Position numbers and translations under genes: made by a program
Origin: Gordius sp. MW1
Taxonomy: Eukaryota; Nematomorpha; Gordioida; Gordea; Gordiidae
Direction of reading: 5' to 3'
Assembly (NCBI GenBank): GCA_964036665.1
Contig: OZ038529.1
Coordinates: 24,500,060-24,564,059 of the forward strand
DNA: 64,000 bases
Shown here: one piece after another, positions 24,208 through 35,621 of the stretch
Position numbering within the stretch: position 1 is the first letter of the stretch
How the letters are laid out: every line of letters begins with the position of its first letter
The notes under the pieces: generated by a model
The model's input: the letters and a program-made list of their open reading frames with translations, nothing else
The model's database searches: none
What the model was told of the DNA's origin: nothing

Positions 24208-24370
24208 TTCATAACACTGGTCAACAAATAATGAACTTGTGAAATCAACCTGCAAACTGTTTGCAGATCTAGGTAGAGTTTTTCACGGTGAACAGAAATA
24301 TGTTTTAGTTTTTTCGTCGCTGTCAAAGTTACCAAAAACGAGACTTTTGCGTTTTTCAAACTTGAATAAC
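24208..24370. mobile_element. Half copy of CACTGGTC fold-back element
   Basis: Begins cactggtcaacaaat and continues with gagtttttcacggtgaac, as in the left arm of 14408-15332. Only one arm remains. A close relative lies at 59030-59215. Confidence 0.5.
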
Positions 24371-24624
24371 TTGCAAATTAATCGGTAGAAATTTTATTTA
24401 ATAGATTTAATTTGTAAATAAAGGGGAGAGGAATGTATTTACAATTTTTTTTTATCCTAGCACGTTTACTTTTTAAATTATATACAAAATTAACTATCCC
24501 TATCTTTTTACATTGACAAATTACCCCAGACTTGAGGTCGCCTTCTCTTTTCTTTAACACTAGGAATGTGCGTGTTGTTGTTTATCTACTCTATTAATAC
24601 TACCACTACATCATAAATAAATAA

Positions 24625-24930
24625 GAACTTTGCCCCCCCCCCACCCTTTTTGTCCAGGTGATTTGCCCCCCCCCTTTTAACCTTCTTCCTTACCCGGGAG
24701 GGGGGAGGTAATTTGCCCCCTCCCCCCTTCCCTATCACTCACCCAAAGGGAGGATTTGCCCCCTCCCCCTTTTTATCTTCTTTCTGACCCGGGGGGGGGG
24801 GGGGGTATTTGCCCCTTAATCCCCCCTTCGTTTACCCTCTTCATTACCCCCCCCCCCTCCTATTACCCTATCACTCACCCAAGGGAGGATTTGTTTCATA
24901 TCCCTTTTTTACCCTCTCCCTGGCGCAATT
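24625..24930. repeat. C-rich tandem block, TTTGCCCCC units
   Basis: Five or six irregular units of about 45 to 75 bases, each starting tttgccccc and holding a (c)accc-gggagg section, with G14 and C9 runs. A shorter block of the same type lies at 42235-42440. Confidence 0.75.
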
Positions 24931-25817
24931 CTATTGCGTTTTCTTATAAATTTGTTAGGAGACACTTAGAATTGTAATTTTCTAAAAAAGGTCTTTCAGT
25001 TCATTATTTTTACCTCAAAAATAAACTTTTTTAGTTCCAAATTCCCACCCTTAAAATACTTTAAACGATCTATGGCCAATAGGCGCTTCGGAAAAAGGAC
25101 TCAGTTTAGCATGGGACTATGCATGTACTGATATATTTGCCCCATCTAATCACAACAAAGATCCCCTGTCTTCAGCCGAGGCTCTGAAGATTTAAAATAG
25201 TCTGAAATTAACCATACTACTATAATTCTTTGTCCTTGCGACAACTATTCTAACAACCTTTGGCCCCAAGCCTTAGAAATTATTTAAAAAATAGGGAAAT
25301 AAATCTCTTTAATATCCCATGATAATCGCGAATCGTTTTTTTTGCGACAAAAAATTGGCCTAACGGAATGTTTTCCGAATATTTACAATTCTTAACTTCC
25401 TAATTTATTTATCTCACCTTCACAAAATATGTAATGTTTTATAAAAATTATAAATGATTAATACTACCATTCCTACTCCTTTTTTAAAAACTTGAGAAGA
25501 TGATTCAATTGATGCACAACACGATAGTAAATAAAATCTGATGGTTAAAAGGATTTATTAATGTTAATTATGATTTTAAAGTTCCGAATACAATTTATTT
25601 TATTCTATTTTAAAACTACCGCCACAAATAGATCCGCAAAATAATATTAATTATTATTTTTGTTACATCTTTCTCCGAATCATAATTACTCCAAAAAATA
25701 TATATCTGAGTAAGCTGTGCAATAATAATCGCTAACGAAGGGTAATTAAAATCGTATCTATTTATATCACAGAGATACTAACAAACATGACTCATCACAA
25801 ACAAGAGTAGAGTATTT

Positions 25818-25851
25818 ACGCGTATGTGTGTGTGTGTGGGGGGAGGGGGAA
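25818..25851 (+). repeat. GT microsatellite with G-rich tail
   Basis: gtgtgtgtgtgtgtgg followed by ggggaggggg. Confidence 0.8.
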
Positions 25852-26105
25852 CGTACATCTAAATTATCATATATCACACACGTAAGGGGTGAGGCGTAAG
25901 GGGGTGGTGGAAACCACATAAATAAAGTTTTGAATAAAACTAAAGTTGTTGTCATTAGAATCGGTAAAATTTCCATTAGTTTATACATGTTTGTATCGCA
26001 TCTCGATCGAAAAATTCTAGGTCTAAGCAGGAACTTTGCGGTGATTTTTTGAGACTGGGATGTCAATAAATTAATTTTTTCGTATGAGACTTATCTATTT
26101 ATCCA

Positions 26106-26285
26106 CAGTAGTGTCGGAAAAAAGACTTTGTTTAGTCGACTTAAATAAACAGCCAAAGGTTTTTTGGTCTATTTTTCTTGGTCGACCTTTAGGCTTGTCG
26201 AAATTTAAAAAAACACATAAGCGACCGTCAGTCTTAGTGAAACCAAAGATCGACCAAACAAAACTCAGCCGTTTTTACAACACTA
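26106..26285. mobile_element. Short MITE, TAGTGT...ACACTA ends
   Basis: About 180 bases with tips TAGTGTCGGAAAAAAG and CGTTTTTACAACACTA. Inside are repeated cgacctttaggctt and caaagatcgacc phrases in inverted order. A second copy at the matching place of the second duplication (60466-60665) and a larger relative from 63571 show it is a family. Confidence 0.6.
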
Positions 26286-26611
26286 ATCGACATAAATGAC
26301 ATTCTCTTTGACCTAAAGATCAGACTTTAATATCTTTTAACCTTAGTTATGCATCCCTACTCGCATGTTACCTATTGTTGAAATGACCAAAAAGTTTAAC
26401 ACGTTGTAGTTTTAAAGCAAGATATTAATACTTAAGAATTTACTACATTTTATTAGAATGTTTGAGATTAATTTGAAACTTTAAAGTCGTTTAGGGTGTA
26501 AGTCAAATTTGTGGATGCTAATTTATTTATTAAACTAAAATGAACATTACAACAACAAAAAATAGTTTTAGAATTGAAAACAAACAAACTTTATATGTAT
26601 ATAAAAAATCA

Positions 26612-29600
26612 CTAAAAAATAAAGTTAGAAGAATTGAATTCACATCCAAAGGCAGCTTTGGCCGGTAAACTCTCTGCCAATACGCTTAAAATTGTATTCC
26701 TATTAATAAAAGATATTTTAGTGGGAAGAATTGAATGTTATTAATAACATTTGTACCTAAAAATCAAATTTTACATGAGTCATAAAATTATAATGGGGTT
26801 TAAGAATTAAAGACTATTGTGATGAAACTATGACTTAAAATGATTATTTACTATATCTCTATAGTAAGTAGCAAAACAATGCAGCGTTTAAATAATAGAT
26901 ACTTGGTAAAAGTTGGGCCAAAAACGGTTTCACCCATGTTTACGTTTTCTCCTATTTCACTAAACACCTACAAAAGATATGTAAAAAATCAGTCGAGCCT
27001 ATAAACAATAATGGAATTTAGGCTGGGACGAGGTCAAAAAATTAAAGCCAACCAGCGGTTAAGCTAGTGTATTTGTGAAAGCAAAATAAAAGTGTTTTAC
27101 AGATGCAGTCATTGAAAACCCTTATAAGTTTCCACGGCAATTATGCAAAAATTACAAGTTGGACATGACAAGACAACCAAAAGCGAGCCCGTATGCAATT
27201 AATATAACCATTATCTTACTTTATGCGCAATTTTTATTTGCTCTTGCATATAGTCCACGAAATGATCGCTATTTATGTCGCCCTGATAATTTTTCTTTAA
27301 AACCTTAAACTTGTAGTAAAAACATAAACAATTACTTCAAAATGCAATATTAGCGCCTTATGCACAATAGTTATTGCCATTGGATCCATTTCAAAATTTG
27401 TTGATTTCTAAAATTGTCTTAAAGCATTATGATTTTTTTACTTACATTTTCACCGTGGAAGATTTCTAAGTTAAATTAGCAATAAAATAAATATAAAAAT
27501 GAAAAATATATACCATGCCAAAAGATCAGTTCATAAGCTAAACCAAAGCCCAGTATAAAATCCTTGATTCTAAAATTATATATATATATATAGTTTCCGT
27601 TATATAAATACTCTACGCTGTTAATTTTATGTGGGTTAATTATCAGTTCATTTTGTCTTTCTCCTAAACACAATTAGTGGAGGTAATGTATTAATAGCTA
27701 ACATACTTATATCAAATTCATAATCATATGTTTCTATCCAATGCCAAATAAATCTTAATAAACAAAAATATTTTATGCAATACTTTGATATATTAAAAAG
27801 AAATAAGTTTATAGTCTTAAATATATCGTTAATAATGTATACCTATTGCTTCCATGAAAACCAATGTAAAATTGCTGCATGCGGAAATGGTTGACGAAAT
27901 AATTGTCCGAAAAATTTAATTGTAATGTTAATAAATAACGTTGAATTTATTAAAAATTTATAAATTAGTATATTATAACATTCGTGATATTCGAAATCAT
28001 TCTTAATATGCATCAATATAGAGCACGCGTCTTAAATAAAATTAAAACGCCATATCACAAAGTGCAGTAACGTTTGCCGGTTAAACCCTTATTGTGTGGC
28101 AAATTTTATGCTTTAAATTATTACTAAGACGCATTGATTTATCCTTTAAAAATTGACTATTGTAAGGTTAGGGGCAGCTTATCGTCGATATTATTATGAT
28201 ATAAGAAGATTATAGTAGATATCTTACCAACTCTAAATGTTTCAAAGAATTTTGCATAAACATTGTTTTTGATCCGTCGATATGAATACTACGAATATTC
28301 TAAGATAAAATAATAATTATATCAACAAAATTTGTTTTATTAAGGGTATAAGGAGAGCGGAAGGAAATTTTATTGATCCGATGAGATCTTCTATAAACAA
28401 AAATATTCAATGGATTAAACTATTAATTACTTAAAGTGACCTTTGTCTGGATAAAAAACTGTTTTTAAAATGTAACCTATAAAATTATTTTTCAAAAAAC
28501 ATTTCCTTAACTTATACAAAAATTTCTTTATATATTTCATAGGTTTAAAATAGATCGTAAACCTTTCCCTACCGCATTCATCGTCGACGTGACCATGGAT
28601 ATAACATACAATGGATTAAATGTTTCTAATAATATAAGAAATATTTTATTTTATTAAACTTAAGGAGCCAAATTAGTCATTTAATATTCACCTTCATTCA
28701 GTCTATTTACCTAGCTTAAACATATAAGTGTAACTTACTAGATCCCACCCCCATTTAAGATGAGCCTTTGAGTTGAGCACGTCTACTCTATCTTTTGAAG
28801 TTATTTATCTACGTATGGAGATTAGCTTATTCTAATATATATATATATTCAAACTTTGACCTCATGGGAAATCAAAGATTTATAGTAAAAATAGTCTTTC
28901 CAGAATGTGTTTATGTGGTACACGTTTACAATACATGCATCTTGTGTATCATTGTGGAAAATTAGTTCCCATTTGTGGTTTTCACACATCGTATTAACAG
29001 CTGGAAGCATTTTATCATAAATTATTAGAACGAGGACTTTGTATAAATGTCTATATAGTACAATAAATATATAAAAGTAAATTCATATATCAAAATTATT
29101 TAAGATTTATTTTTGCTAGTTTTGATGGAATTTAAGTTGTCATTAAAAACTTTCTCAAGCTAACCACACATTAGGTCACCTGATGTTAACCAACCTATCG
29201 GTCTTACCTCTTTTTATATGGGTCTCTTAACATTTCAGCTAGAGTATATTTCAATTTTGTAATAAAATCACCATTAACTAAAAACATGATGTGTTTTTCT
29301 TTAAAATTAGTCCTGATGTATTTGAAGTGTTGTTTCAAAATATTCCTCGAAATCTAAGGAATAAAAAATGCGTTTTAAACATTTAGTTTCAAAAAGTGGT
29401 TACAATTATCTGCATAAATAAATATATATACAATTCAATCTTACATATGGGAATAAATCAATCATTTCATCGATATCGAGTTTGAGTATATTAGTTAAGT
29501 TAGCATCTCTATTATCTAATTATATTTGAATCAAACAAGAGTTATAGTATTACTCTTATTTAAATGATTTGGATATCACTCTATTCACACTCCTCCTTAG

Positions 29601-30544
29601 TCTATTCACACTCATTATAATTTAAATTCACAAACCTTACGAGTAATAATGTTAACCTCGATAACATGGTATACAAACTAATGCTTAGCGATAGAGAGGC
29701 ATGATATATTATATTATAACTATTAGTTGTATATTAATAAAGTTCTTTTAGTTAGAATAAAAGTAGGCTTAATCCCCTACAGAGTCAAGCATTGGAGTTC
29801 AAATAATAAATGAATGACAAAATTTTTGTTATGAGAATACCTCGTCATAAATGTTTTTTAATTCTTTACTCAACGATGTGTTCTTTCCCATACATTCCAG
29901 CAAATTATCATAATGATCAAATGTATAAGAATCATAAGACACAAATGAAACATTAATAGTATCATTTTCATTTGTGGCAGTTTGGATTTTATATTTCATG
30001 GCAAAAAACGCATTTAAGGAATATGCGGTATTCATTAGCTCGGTAACATCGTTTTCATTGGCATCTTTGTCCCATTCAATATTAAATAATTGCTGTAACT
30101 TATTATTGAAATTGTCGAAATCCATTTCAATAGGGTATTCGTATAAGCACGAATTATAAAACTTTTTAAACAAATTAATGTGTGGGATGAAGAGGTGGGA
30201 ATGCAGAGCGGGATCCTTTTCTAAAATACGTAATAAGTAAAAAATTGGCAATTTGGTTAAATCACTCAGGGCATCATGGATTGTAAAGTACACTTCCGAG
30301 TGGTATGTTATATTCTCATTAGGTTAATCGTTATGGGTCGGCTTGGCATTTGATAGATAGTTCGTAAAGTTTTTGCAGGTAGTATTTAATCCTAAAGAAA
30401 TAGTAATGTAAAACGTGTATTGCCCATACCATGCAAAGTGTAATTATAAAAACTGGTCTCATTAAAATAGTCAACATAGCCTTTCGAAAATGGATAATTG
30501 ATAATAAATAAAAACAAGGACCAATATTTTGTCTGAGCCATCAT
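26612..30544 (-). CDS. Neprilysin-like M13 zinc metallopeptidase gene, multi-exon
   Basis: Reconstructed from minus-strand exons bounded by GT...AG. Firm or likely exons: 30430-30544 (ATG, hydrophobic start), 29841-30391, 29445-29515, 29208-29353, 28861-29050, 28228-28299, 27514-27663, 27446-27465, one from 27407, one from 26959, and 26612-26699 (stop). Provisional: 28563-28625, 28327-28390. Family marks in order: TCKNFTNY near the N-terminus, LFKKFYNSC, DEMIDLFPY joined to ISRNILK, a mid-protein cysteine segment, INSVEY...GNYIYI (M13 NAYY...N-I pattern), HEIFHGEN formed by splicing, EIGENVNMGE (family GENIAD, with the aspartate position changed), and LPAKAAFGCEF at the C-terminus. It would cleave peptides outside the cell or at its surface. 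Phase matches at several junctions, but some exon joins are unresolved and a TAA lies in exon 2. Confidence 0.68.
27000..27260 (-). repeat. Dispersed Helitron-type module in an intron
   Basis: On the minus strand it reads attgcatacgggctcgcttttggttgtc and on, matching 31105-31330 on the plus strand, with relatives at 5099-5190, 44880-45370 and 61610-61870. Here it lies within the M13-like gene, between the exon starting at 27407 and the GEN exon. Confidence 0.7.
27446..27465 (-). other. 20-base microexon carrying the second half of HExxH
   Basis: Flanked by a 48-base intron (27466-27513, GTATAT...TTAACTTAG) and a 38-base intron (27408-27445, GTAAGT...ATTTTAG). The preceding exon ends CAT-G; the microexon starts AA-ATC-TTC-CAC-GGT-GAA-AAT. 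The joined codons read H-E-I-F-H-G-E-N. The glutamate codon is split by the intron. Confidence 0.7.
30324..30326 (-). other. In-frame TAA in exon 2 of the M13-like gene
   Basis: Codon 61 of the spliced frame is TAA. The frame is the same on both sides, and no GT donor exists between the exon start (30391) and this stop, so ordinary splicing cannot remove it. It is a nonsense allele, a sequencing error, or a sign that the 5' model is wrong. Confidence 0.6.
30392..30429 (-). other. 38-base intron 1 of the M13-like gene
   Basis: GTATGG donor, TTACTATTTCTTTAG acceptor. Splicing joins CATG to GA, keeping a frame rich in N-glycosylation sites (NET, NYT, NTT, NFT). Confidence 0.55.
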
Positions 30545-31094
30545 GTTTAAAATTTATAAAAATTAATATATTGTAGCCAGCCTTTATAGTGTAATTATTT
30601 AACACATCATTGTGTACTGTGTAAAACTTGTAAACATTTTGTTGAATAATAATATTCGAATTATTGAAGTACGACGAACTTTATTAATCATAAAAACATT
30701 AATTATATTCACCTAATGATTAAAAAAAAATATATAAAGGTATGTGTGGGTAAAACACAGTGATGTAGGCAGCGTTGTACCTTAGGAAGGGCCGAACACT
30801 ATTTATCTTTTGTGTAATGCTTATATTTTTCGTGGAAAAAATTATTCGAATTACCGGAATTATTAACGCGCAGTACAACGAACTTTGTTAAACAATATTA
30901 TAAACAATAATTTTATCAACCTAAAGGCTGAGATGATGTTTATGAAATTTTTACAGTTATATAGGAAGGTTAAGGTAAAATACACCAGTGTAGCTAACGG
31001 TGTACCCTGGGAGGCGCCGAAATTTAATTATTTTTAAAGAGGGGTTAAATGGCTATAATATAATTTCTATACCTGTTTGTTTAAATTTATGGAA
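30545..31094. repeat. Diverged direct repeat upstream of the M13-like gene
   Basis: Two units of about 200 bases, 30640-30815 and 30835-31035, share cgaacttt-tt-aa, then cacctaa/caaccta, then gtaggcagcgttgtacc / gtagctaacggtgtacc and ggccgaa/gcgccgaa. The tips resemble element ends with GTAGCTA. No coding signal. Confidence 0.5.
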
Positions 31095-32282
31095 TTTCTC
31101 CCCTTATTAATTGCTATGCAATTTATGCGCTCGCTTTTCGTTGTCCGTCCGTTGTCCAACTTGTAATTTATGCAAAATTGTCGTGGAGATTTTTAATGGC
31201 TGTGGACTTACACTACTGTAAAAGACGTTTATTTCGCTTTTGCAAATAGACTTTCTTATGACCGCTGGTTGGCTTTAATTTTTTTGACCTCGCCCGAACC
31301 CATTATCCATTATTGTTGTTGTGCCCGACTGATTAGCTTTATACCTAAATTTCTTTGAGCAACTTGTCTCGATTGTTGCTATATATCGGATCATTGCGAA
31401 ACTGGATAAATGATGATTCCCAGCAAATCAAAATGACCGTTGCTTACTACCACTTTAACAGACCCCGGCTAGAGGCCAAAATTTTGGTTTATAGATATTA
31501 ATTTATATTGTTGTTTTGTAAATTTTTTTGACAATTTGTCTAATTTGGCTTTATAATGGATGCTGCAAAATTGGCTAAAAAATTCCCTGCAAAAATGATG
31601 ACCGTTGTTTACTTCTAATTTATCTGACCCGGCCAAAATTTTATATTTGGAATGTTTATTGAAAGGACTTAATATATAAGTATATTTAACAATGGACATC
31701 GGGGACGAATGTCTGCGATATATATATAAGCACTAATAGAAGTATTGGTTAGGGGCGGTCTGGGTTTTGGAGATAGTTGCAGCAGGACAACCGAGTGCTA
31801 AGAAGGAAAAAAATTATTATCATATGCAGGGTAAAAACCCAGCTATTTAAACCCTTTCGATGTACTGCACTTCTCAATTTGAATGAGGGAGGCCCTTAAC
31901 CTTAAGACAGGTCGATGTACTGCACATCTCAATTTGCATGACGAATGCCTTCAACATATTGTCTGCTTCTAATTAGTGCCTTAAACCAACCACTAATTAG
32001 GCATCTCCCGCAGACGATAAATTAGTGTCATAAATTGTTTCTTAACATTTTATTAACACCACTAAATTACTTTAAACATCTTATTCCCACCCCTAATAAA
32101 ATTACCTTAAAACATTTAAACAAAAAATTAATTAGCAACATACAACAGCCAAAATTATTAATTTGGTTAATTGCTATTTTAATTGTATATTTGCTGCTTT
32201 GTGATTTATTGTTTCTTTTTGTTATTAACTTAAATTTTGCATTGATAATAAATATTGTTCTTGTTAATAAGATTAAAAATTT

Positions 32283-33190
32283 GTTTGGCAGTCTACTGGC
32301 TACTGACCAATGAAAAAAAATGACCACTATCAAAAGTGGAATTAAAATTTTTTTTCGTTTTTTAAATATTTGGCCCTTATGTATTTAGACGCTTTATGAC
32401 CTGCTGACTCCTGACCAATAAAAAAAATGACCACTCGCTAAAGTGTATAGAAATTTTTTTTCTATATTATAAATATAGGCTTTGCTGGCTACTGACCAAT
32501 AAAAAAAATGAACACTCGCTAAAGTGAGATTAAAATCGAATTTCTCCTTTAGATTATAATTATTGGCTAGCTATTTGGCCGTCTGCTGACCATTAGAAAA
32601 AATGACCACTGGCCAACGTGTCTATCGAATTTTTTTTCCTATATTATAGATATAACAGGCTATTTGGCCGGCTGGCTACTGACGAATGGAAAAAATGACC
32701 ACTGGCCAAAGTGGAATTAGAAATTTTTTTTTGTTTCTTGATTATTTGGCCCTTGTGTATTTAAACGCTTTTTCACCTGCTGACCATTAGAAAATAAGAC
32801 CACTGGCCAAAGTGTATCAAATTTTTTTTCTATATCATGAAAATAGGCTATTTGGCGGTCTGCTGACTACTGACCAATGAAAAAAATGACCACTGGTCAA
32901 GGCATGATTGAAATCGATTTTTTTTTCTAGATTATAAATATAAGTTAGTTATTTGGCTGTATGCTAATCATTAGAAAAAATGACCACTGGTCAAAGTGTA
33001 TATCGCATTTTTTTCTATATTATAATTATAGGCTATTTGGCCGTCTGCTGACCAATGGAAAAAATGACCAATTACCAAAGTCTGATTGGAAAATATTTTC
33101 ATTTTTTTAACATTTGGCCCTTATGTATTAAACTTTCTTTAACCTGCTGACTATTAGAAAAAACGCACAGTGGCCAAAGTGTATATCAAT
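32283..33190 (+). repeat. Minisatellite array, about 10 units
   Basis: Units of about 90 bases with the core ctgaccaatgaaaaaaatgac, cactggccaaagtg, then a T-rich tract and tatattataaatatagg. Same family as 5555-6235. Confidence 0.88.
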
Positions 33191-33400
33191 TTTTTATTCT
33201 ATTTTTTGCCCTTATATAATTTATTTCCCACGTCTCACCGCACCCCACACCCCTTACAAGGTTTTTTATATATATAGTTTTGCAAATTGGTTTGCCCCGT
33301 ACCTTTTTGCTAATAAAACCGCCATCCACTAACCTAATTCTGAATATAGTGACCTTCATTTCACCGTCGCATTTAATATTCGCACCTTAATCCATTTTAG

Positions 33401-33697
33401 ATAAAATGTTACCATTTCATTGCTGCTTTCTTGCTTTTACTATTCATATGCGCATGAATTGAATAGAGTCTATAGTCATAATTCAATTTAGGGGTCGCCT
33501 GCAACAAATTGTTTAAATTTATACATATCAAAAAAACTCTAAATTGAAATAAAATGTTACCATTTCATTGCTGCTTTCTTGCTTTTACTATTCATATGCG
33601 CATGAATTGAATAGAGGCTATAGTCATAATTCAATTTAGGGGTCGCCTGCAACAAATTGTTTAAATTTATACATATCAAAAAAACTCTAAATTGAAA
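33401..33697 (+). repeat. 148-base tandem duplication
   Basis: 33401-33548 is repeated at 33549-33697 with one difference seen (gagtctatag / gaggctatag). Very recent. Confidence 0.92.
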
Positions 33698-34100
33698 GTT
33701 TTACGTTTTGGAGGGATGGCTATTGGCTTTTCGAAGGTCATACCTTCTATTTGCGTTCCTTTCGCCATTTTGATTAATTTAGAAGATGACAAATAAGAAT
33801 GAATGAAAGAAAACCTATTCCTCATATAAAATGCAAAATGATAACTTTTTTTTATACAAATATTTAAAAAGCTATATTTTTGTAAAAACTGCTATAAAAC
33901 ATTTATTGAAACTTTATTTGTTGAGGTAAATTATTAATAGGAAAATAGTATATTTAAAAAACAACTATAACGTTGTATGAGATGAGTATTATCTGATTAC
34001 CTGCTTGACCATGCCCCCCCCCCATAAGCATTCTCGCCCCTTCCCACCTTTCTCCCATAAATTGCACAGCAAATATGGTCCGTTTACACTGAGTTTAGAT

Positions 34101-34674
34101 AGTGTTGTGACGGGGGCGCTAGATAGCGCGCCCTAAGGTCTGCTGAGGGGGTCTTGTATTCTTAAGAAAAAGAGCCACACCCACTTTGTTAGTCTCCTTT
34201 CCTGGTGAAGACATTCAGTGTGGGTCTGTTGAATACCGACCACTAGTAGTCTATTATATTTTCATAAAGATCCGATGGACCATTAGATATACTATGTGAA
34301 GGGGGTGTTAGTTATCTAGTTGTTATTGTCACCTCATCATCATCAACACGTTGTGTGCTGTTGTACGTGCAGTGCAGTCAAATTTGTTAATCTAAGCTAT
34401 CCTATCTTTAAAGTGTAATCTAATATTAAATTAACTAAGATAAGACTTTGCTAATACGATAGAAGGTACCGGACAGGACATTGAACTTTTACTATTATAA
34501 CAATTAAGCCAGGGGCGTACGCAGGATTGTATAATTTTTTTAAAAGGGGGGGGGGGGGGGTAAGGGGAAGGGAGGGTTACAATATCAAATAAATTTTATC
34601 TAAGCTTGATGTTTTTGTTATGCCACTCCAAAAAAATAACGTTTAAGCCCTTGTAATTTTTAAACAAATTATAA
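34101..34674. other. Mostly unclassified; possible element end at 34104
   Basis: tagtgttgtgacgggggcgc then agagccacacccac resembles, in inverted order, 37350-37500 (gggtgtggcttctc...gcgcgtcat...). The two may be ends of a decayed 3.4 kb element, but no matching target duplication is seen. A gccaggggcgtacgcagg tip with a G14 run lies at 34510-34560. Confidence 0.3.
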
Positions 34675-34803
34675 ATTATATGAGAAGTAAGTAAATGAAT
34701 TGCGGGTTTATCGAGTTAATTGCGGCACTCCTGAAAGGGTTTATTATTATCTTCTGATTATTATCGATAAACCCGCAATTCATTTACTTACTTCTCATAT
34801 AAT
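34675..34803. repeat. Perfect 40-base palindrome arms with 49-base loop
   Basis: 34675-34714 and 34764-34803 are exact reverse complements. The loop (gttaattgcggcactcctga...) is a near copy of 35081-35130. The plus-strand frame at 34700-34882 is incidental. Confidence 0.92.
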
Positions 34804-35621
34804 AAAACAAAATAATTATTGCTACCATAATTATGAGGGTTATTTCATAGCCACCATAAGAATGGGTTTAAATCTAATTTGAGCATTATATATACCTATC
34901 TCGCTTAGTGTGTGACTAGAAGATTAACTAAGGCATACTGATGAGCTCTAATAAGAGCGAAAACGTTATATGTCTGTTATCATTTTCGAAGTCACATGCT
35001 AAAAAAGATAGGGACATATATAGTTCAAATTGGTCTCTAATTAAAATCGCCGATAGATGGCGCTAATTAGGGTAAACTTTTAAGTTAATTGCGGCACTCC
35101 TGAACGGGGTATTGTTATCTTCTGAAAATTATAAATTATTTTATCTTTCGACTAATTTTTATCTGTAACATGTAAAAAAAAGCACAACAAACATCTTATT
35201 TCAAAAAAATTATTAACATAGTGAGAATATAACCAATTTATATAATTTATATTGTATATTTAACAAAAAGAAATATTTGTTGGAATTTTACTTTTAGTAT
35301 TATATTATTTTTACTCTATCGTCACTTTATAATTTAAGAAGAAAAATCATTTTTACCCAAAAAAATAGTTACAAAAATAATTTAACCATGAAAATTTTAT
35401 AACCCCCTCCTTCAAAAAATCCTAGTTACGCCTAGTGGTGGGATAAGGTTAGGCGTGAGTCAAGCTCAGGCTGGGTTGGAGGTTCCTTGAAAACCTGTAA
35501 GGTCTTTTAGAAACGCTAACCTCTGCATCTAGGTTTAAGGTAAAAATTAACCTTAAACCTCAACGTCAAATGAGAAGCTTATAGCTTAGGTTAGAGCGTA
35601 AACGCTATTAGGTTGAATAAT
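34804..35621. other. No gene recognised
   Basis: AT-rich. Holds the second copy of the palindrome loop sequence (35081-35130) and, at 35520-35560, a small inverted repeat (aggtttaaggt / accttaaacct). Confidence 0.35.

Larger units (their letters stand above)
24920..27713. repeat. Second segmental duplication, first copy
   Basis: Alignable in the same orientation with 59690-62331, from a GGCGCA-attctatt start to taacatacttatatca. Divergence is clearly higher than in the GPCR duplication. It contains the 3' exons of the M13-like gene (26612-27663). The second copy carries an extra 201-base hAT element and lacks about 250 bases around 25660-25900. Confidence 0.85.
31095..34100 (-). mobile_element. 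Helitron-related block, ends uncertain
   Basis: Starts with cttattaattgctatgcaattta as inside Helitron H1 (5100), carries the same minisatellite, and near 34020-34100 matches the H1 5' region (ataagcattctcgccccttccc, cataaattgcacagcaaata), ending gagtttaga before T, a possible TC 5' end with an internal loss. No CTRR end was found on the left, so this is a relative or a truncated copy. No RepHel gene. Confidence 0.5.

Noticed and set aside
27476..27673. 65-codon minus-strand frame taken as a small gene
   Set aside because: It is one exon of the M13-like gene plus intron read-through; its true acceptor and donor are visible.
32283..33190. Regular repeats considered as a CRISPR array
   Set aside because: Units are long, variable and without unique spacers; no cas genes; clearly a minisatellite in animal DNA.
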